Shown here piece by piece: positions 62,802-64,000 of a stretch of DNA of 64,000 nucleotides. Each line of letters starts with the position of its first letter. Position 1 is the stretch's first letter. The notes beneath the pieces are model-generated. The model was not told the origin of the DNA, did no database searches, and saw only the letters and a list, made by a program, of their open reading frames with translations. This stretch comes from CAWJLE01 sp963843645. Lineage in GTDB: Bacteria > Chloroflexota > Anaerolineae > DAOTYC01. The stretch lies in the NCBI GenBank assembly GCA_963843645.1, contig CAWJLE010000006.1, positions 62,001 through 126,000 of the forward strand, given 5' to 3'. The translations under genes were made by a program, and so were the position numbers.

Positions 62802-64000
62802 CTATGGTCCTGCGGTTTGGCCGACGTCGGGCAGGTACAGCGGATTCGGGTAGCCCGTCCACGCCGTGGCGGTGAGGCTCTGAGTGGGACACCACGCCCG
62901 CGCGACGTTCATCACGACCCGGCCGGGCGCGTCCAAGTACTTCGCCCAGAACTTCCACACGGCTTTCGCGCCTGGGCTCAGCTCACCGTGATAGGTGATT
63001 TCGGTGGGGGGGTCTTCCAGCAGGGTCGTGTCGCCGCTCGAACTCAGCCAGCGGTCGAACTGCACGCTCGAGGGCAGGGTCAAGCTCATCGTCACACCGT
63101 ACTCTCTGGCGCGGCCGGCATTCGTGAGCGCAATCGTGTACGTCAGCCGGGCCCCCGGTCCTGTGGGCAGCCGTGGCACGATGCCCATCGATAGGCGCAG
63201 GTCCGCGGGCTGCACGTCCACGCCCGCCGCCGCGCAGGTGCGTCGGGGAGCGCCGTTCAGGGTTCCCGCCAGGCAGGCCGTGTTCGTGATTGGGCCGTCG
63301 ACCCGGCGGAGGGGATCGATCCTGCCCACGAGCGTCAGGCTCCCCGAGGCCGTTGGCGCGAGGTCCGCGATCTGCCAGGCAAGACCCGCGGACGCGAGGG
63401 GCGTGACGACTGCGCCGCTGGAGGCCGTCTGCGTGACGTCGACGATCGCTGCGGGAACCGCATCCGACAGAACCAGGCCGCTTGTGATGCCGGAGCCGCG
63501 ATTTTCGAAGAAGAGCGTATAGGTGACCGGTTCCGCGGGCCGCACGACGCGCGGAAGAGCCTTCACGTGGAGCTCCAGTCCGGGCGGGCAGTCCTCGTTG
63601 TGATAAATGAACGTCCGCGACTCGACCCCGTCGAGCCCGCTGACCATCGCATCCATGCGCCCGTCGCGGTCGTAGTCGGCCCAGCCGACCACCCCGCCGG
63701 CCACGTCCGGCAGGCCGGTGCCGATGGCCGAGAACGAGCCGTTGGCGTTATTGTGATAGACGTCGCTGTCCAGGTCGGGCGGCGTCCTGCCGAGCCCCGA
63801 CGCCCCGCTCAGAAGCAGGTCCGTCCATCCGTCGTTGTCGTAATCGCCCCAATCCACGGCGCTGGCGAACAGGATGGGCAGGCCGGTTTCCGCCTGCTCG
63901 TCGAATGTCCCGTCGCCGTTGTTCCGAAAGAGCGACGTCACTTCGGTGTAGCTGGAGAGATCCGTGCTGCGGTATCTTTCTCCCGTGACCAGCAGGTCCA
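62802..64000 (-). CDS. Surface protein with FG-GAP/VCBS repeats and DUF11-type domains, 3' part
   Basis: The frame is open to the right edge, so the start lies outside the window. Residues just inside the edge read DLLVTGERYRSTD and then several FG-GAP (integrin-like, calcium-binding) repeats: NNGDGTF, DYDNDGWTDLLLSG, DYDRDGRMDAMVSG. Two DUF11/CARDB-like beta-sandwich domains follow (RPAEPVTYTLFFENRGSG; PGARLTYTIALTNAGRA). The C-terminus is LYLPDVGQTAGP, without an obvious sorting signal. Typical of large exported adhesins or propeller proteins in Chloroflexota. Confidence 0.8.
   Translation of the reverse strand, partial: DLLVTGERYRSTDLSSYTEVTSLFRNNGDGTFDEQAETGLPILFASAVDWGDYDNDGWTDLLLSGASGLGRTPPDLDSDVYHNNANGSFSAIGTGLPDVAGGVVGWADYDRDGRMDAMVSGLDGVESRTFIYHNEDCPPGLELHVKALPRVVRPAEPVTYTLFFENRGSGITSGLVLSDAVPAAIVDVTQTASSGAVVTPLASAGLAWQIADLAPTASGSLTLVGRIDPLRRVDGPITNTACLAGTLNGAPRRTCAAAGVDVQPADLRLSMGIVPRLPTGPGARLTYTIALTNAGRAREYGVTMSLTLPSSVQFDRWLSSSGDTTLLEDPPTEITYHGELSPGAKAVWKFWAKYLDAPGRVVMNVARAWCPTQSLTATAWTGYPNPLYLPDVGQTAGP

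Overview
The window is a GC-rich (roughly 60-65% by eye) bacterial chromosome segment that looks like a member of the Chloroflexota (Anaerolineae/Caldilineae-like). The signs are surface proteins with an NBR1-type Ig-like domain behind Thr-Pro-rich linkers, a lipoprotein penicillin-binding protein with Thr-Pro linkers, archaeal-type protein disulfide oxidoreductase, LysM proteins and strong TATAAT boxes. No plasmid, phage, CRISPR or complete insertion sequence is visible. One tRNA (Leu, CAG) and one glmS ribozyme are present.

The DNA carries many apparent single-base indels in otherwise well-conserved genes: about ten in glnA, about four in metK, three in an ABC permease, and one or two in some ten other genes. 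In glnA, where the correct reading can be followed, nine of ten are extra bases. Long genes such as glnE (1255 codons) are intact. I read these as sequence or assembly errors rather than gene decay, and give whole-gene coordinates with the break points.

Layout. 1-3900: a cut-off membrane glycosyltransferase, metK and a convergent paralogous glycosyltransferase. 4026-6638: two zinc dehydrogenases and a small membrane protein. 6851-13386: a penicillin-binding protein, then a SWIM/SNF2 helicase pair on the minus strand. 13574-13854: a decayed hicBA toxin-antitoxin pair. 13922-22644: nitrogen assimilation genes, namely a GlnE with two ACT domains in its linker, a damaged ammonium transporter and glnA, with two unrelated minus-strand genes between. 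22773-23366: a low-GC reductase that looks acquired.

23563-38666 (minus strand) is the most interesting block: a roughly 16-gene catabolic operon behind one good promoter with a TGAACA-type dyad. It encodes a solute-binding protein, two permeases, two tiny membrane proteins, two different ABC ATPases, a PfkB kinase, DhaK and DhaL, an RpiB-like isomerase, a xylose-isomerase-like TIM barrel, a RuBisCO-like protein, a UPF0261 (Tm-1-like) protein, a PEP-hydrolase-like TIM barrel and a SorC-type regulator. I infer uptake of a polyol or branched sugar (acid) and its breakdown through a RuBisCO-like step and a tetrulose phosphate toward erythrose 4-phosphate.

38711-52925: an SDR, a triple-GAF histidine kinase with a double-receiver LuxR regulator, an M2-like metallopeptidase, an NfeD-type membrane protease, a HerA-like ATPase, a LysM protein, a disulfide oxidoreductase, secG with a peptide-type binding protein, tRNA-Leu and an FtsB-like protein. 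53005-57692: a YeaO-like protein, then an SDR and TIM-barrel isomerase facing KDPG aldolase and KDG kinase (a sugar-acid module ending in the Entner-Doudoroff split), and a YbaK-type deacylase. 57782-60059: glmS under a glmS ribozyme with an enlarged P2 region. 60302 to the end: an NBR1-domain surface protein, a NIPSNAP protein and a cut-off FG-GAP repeat surface protein.
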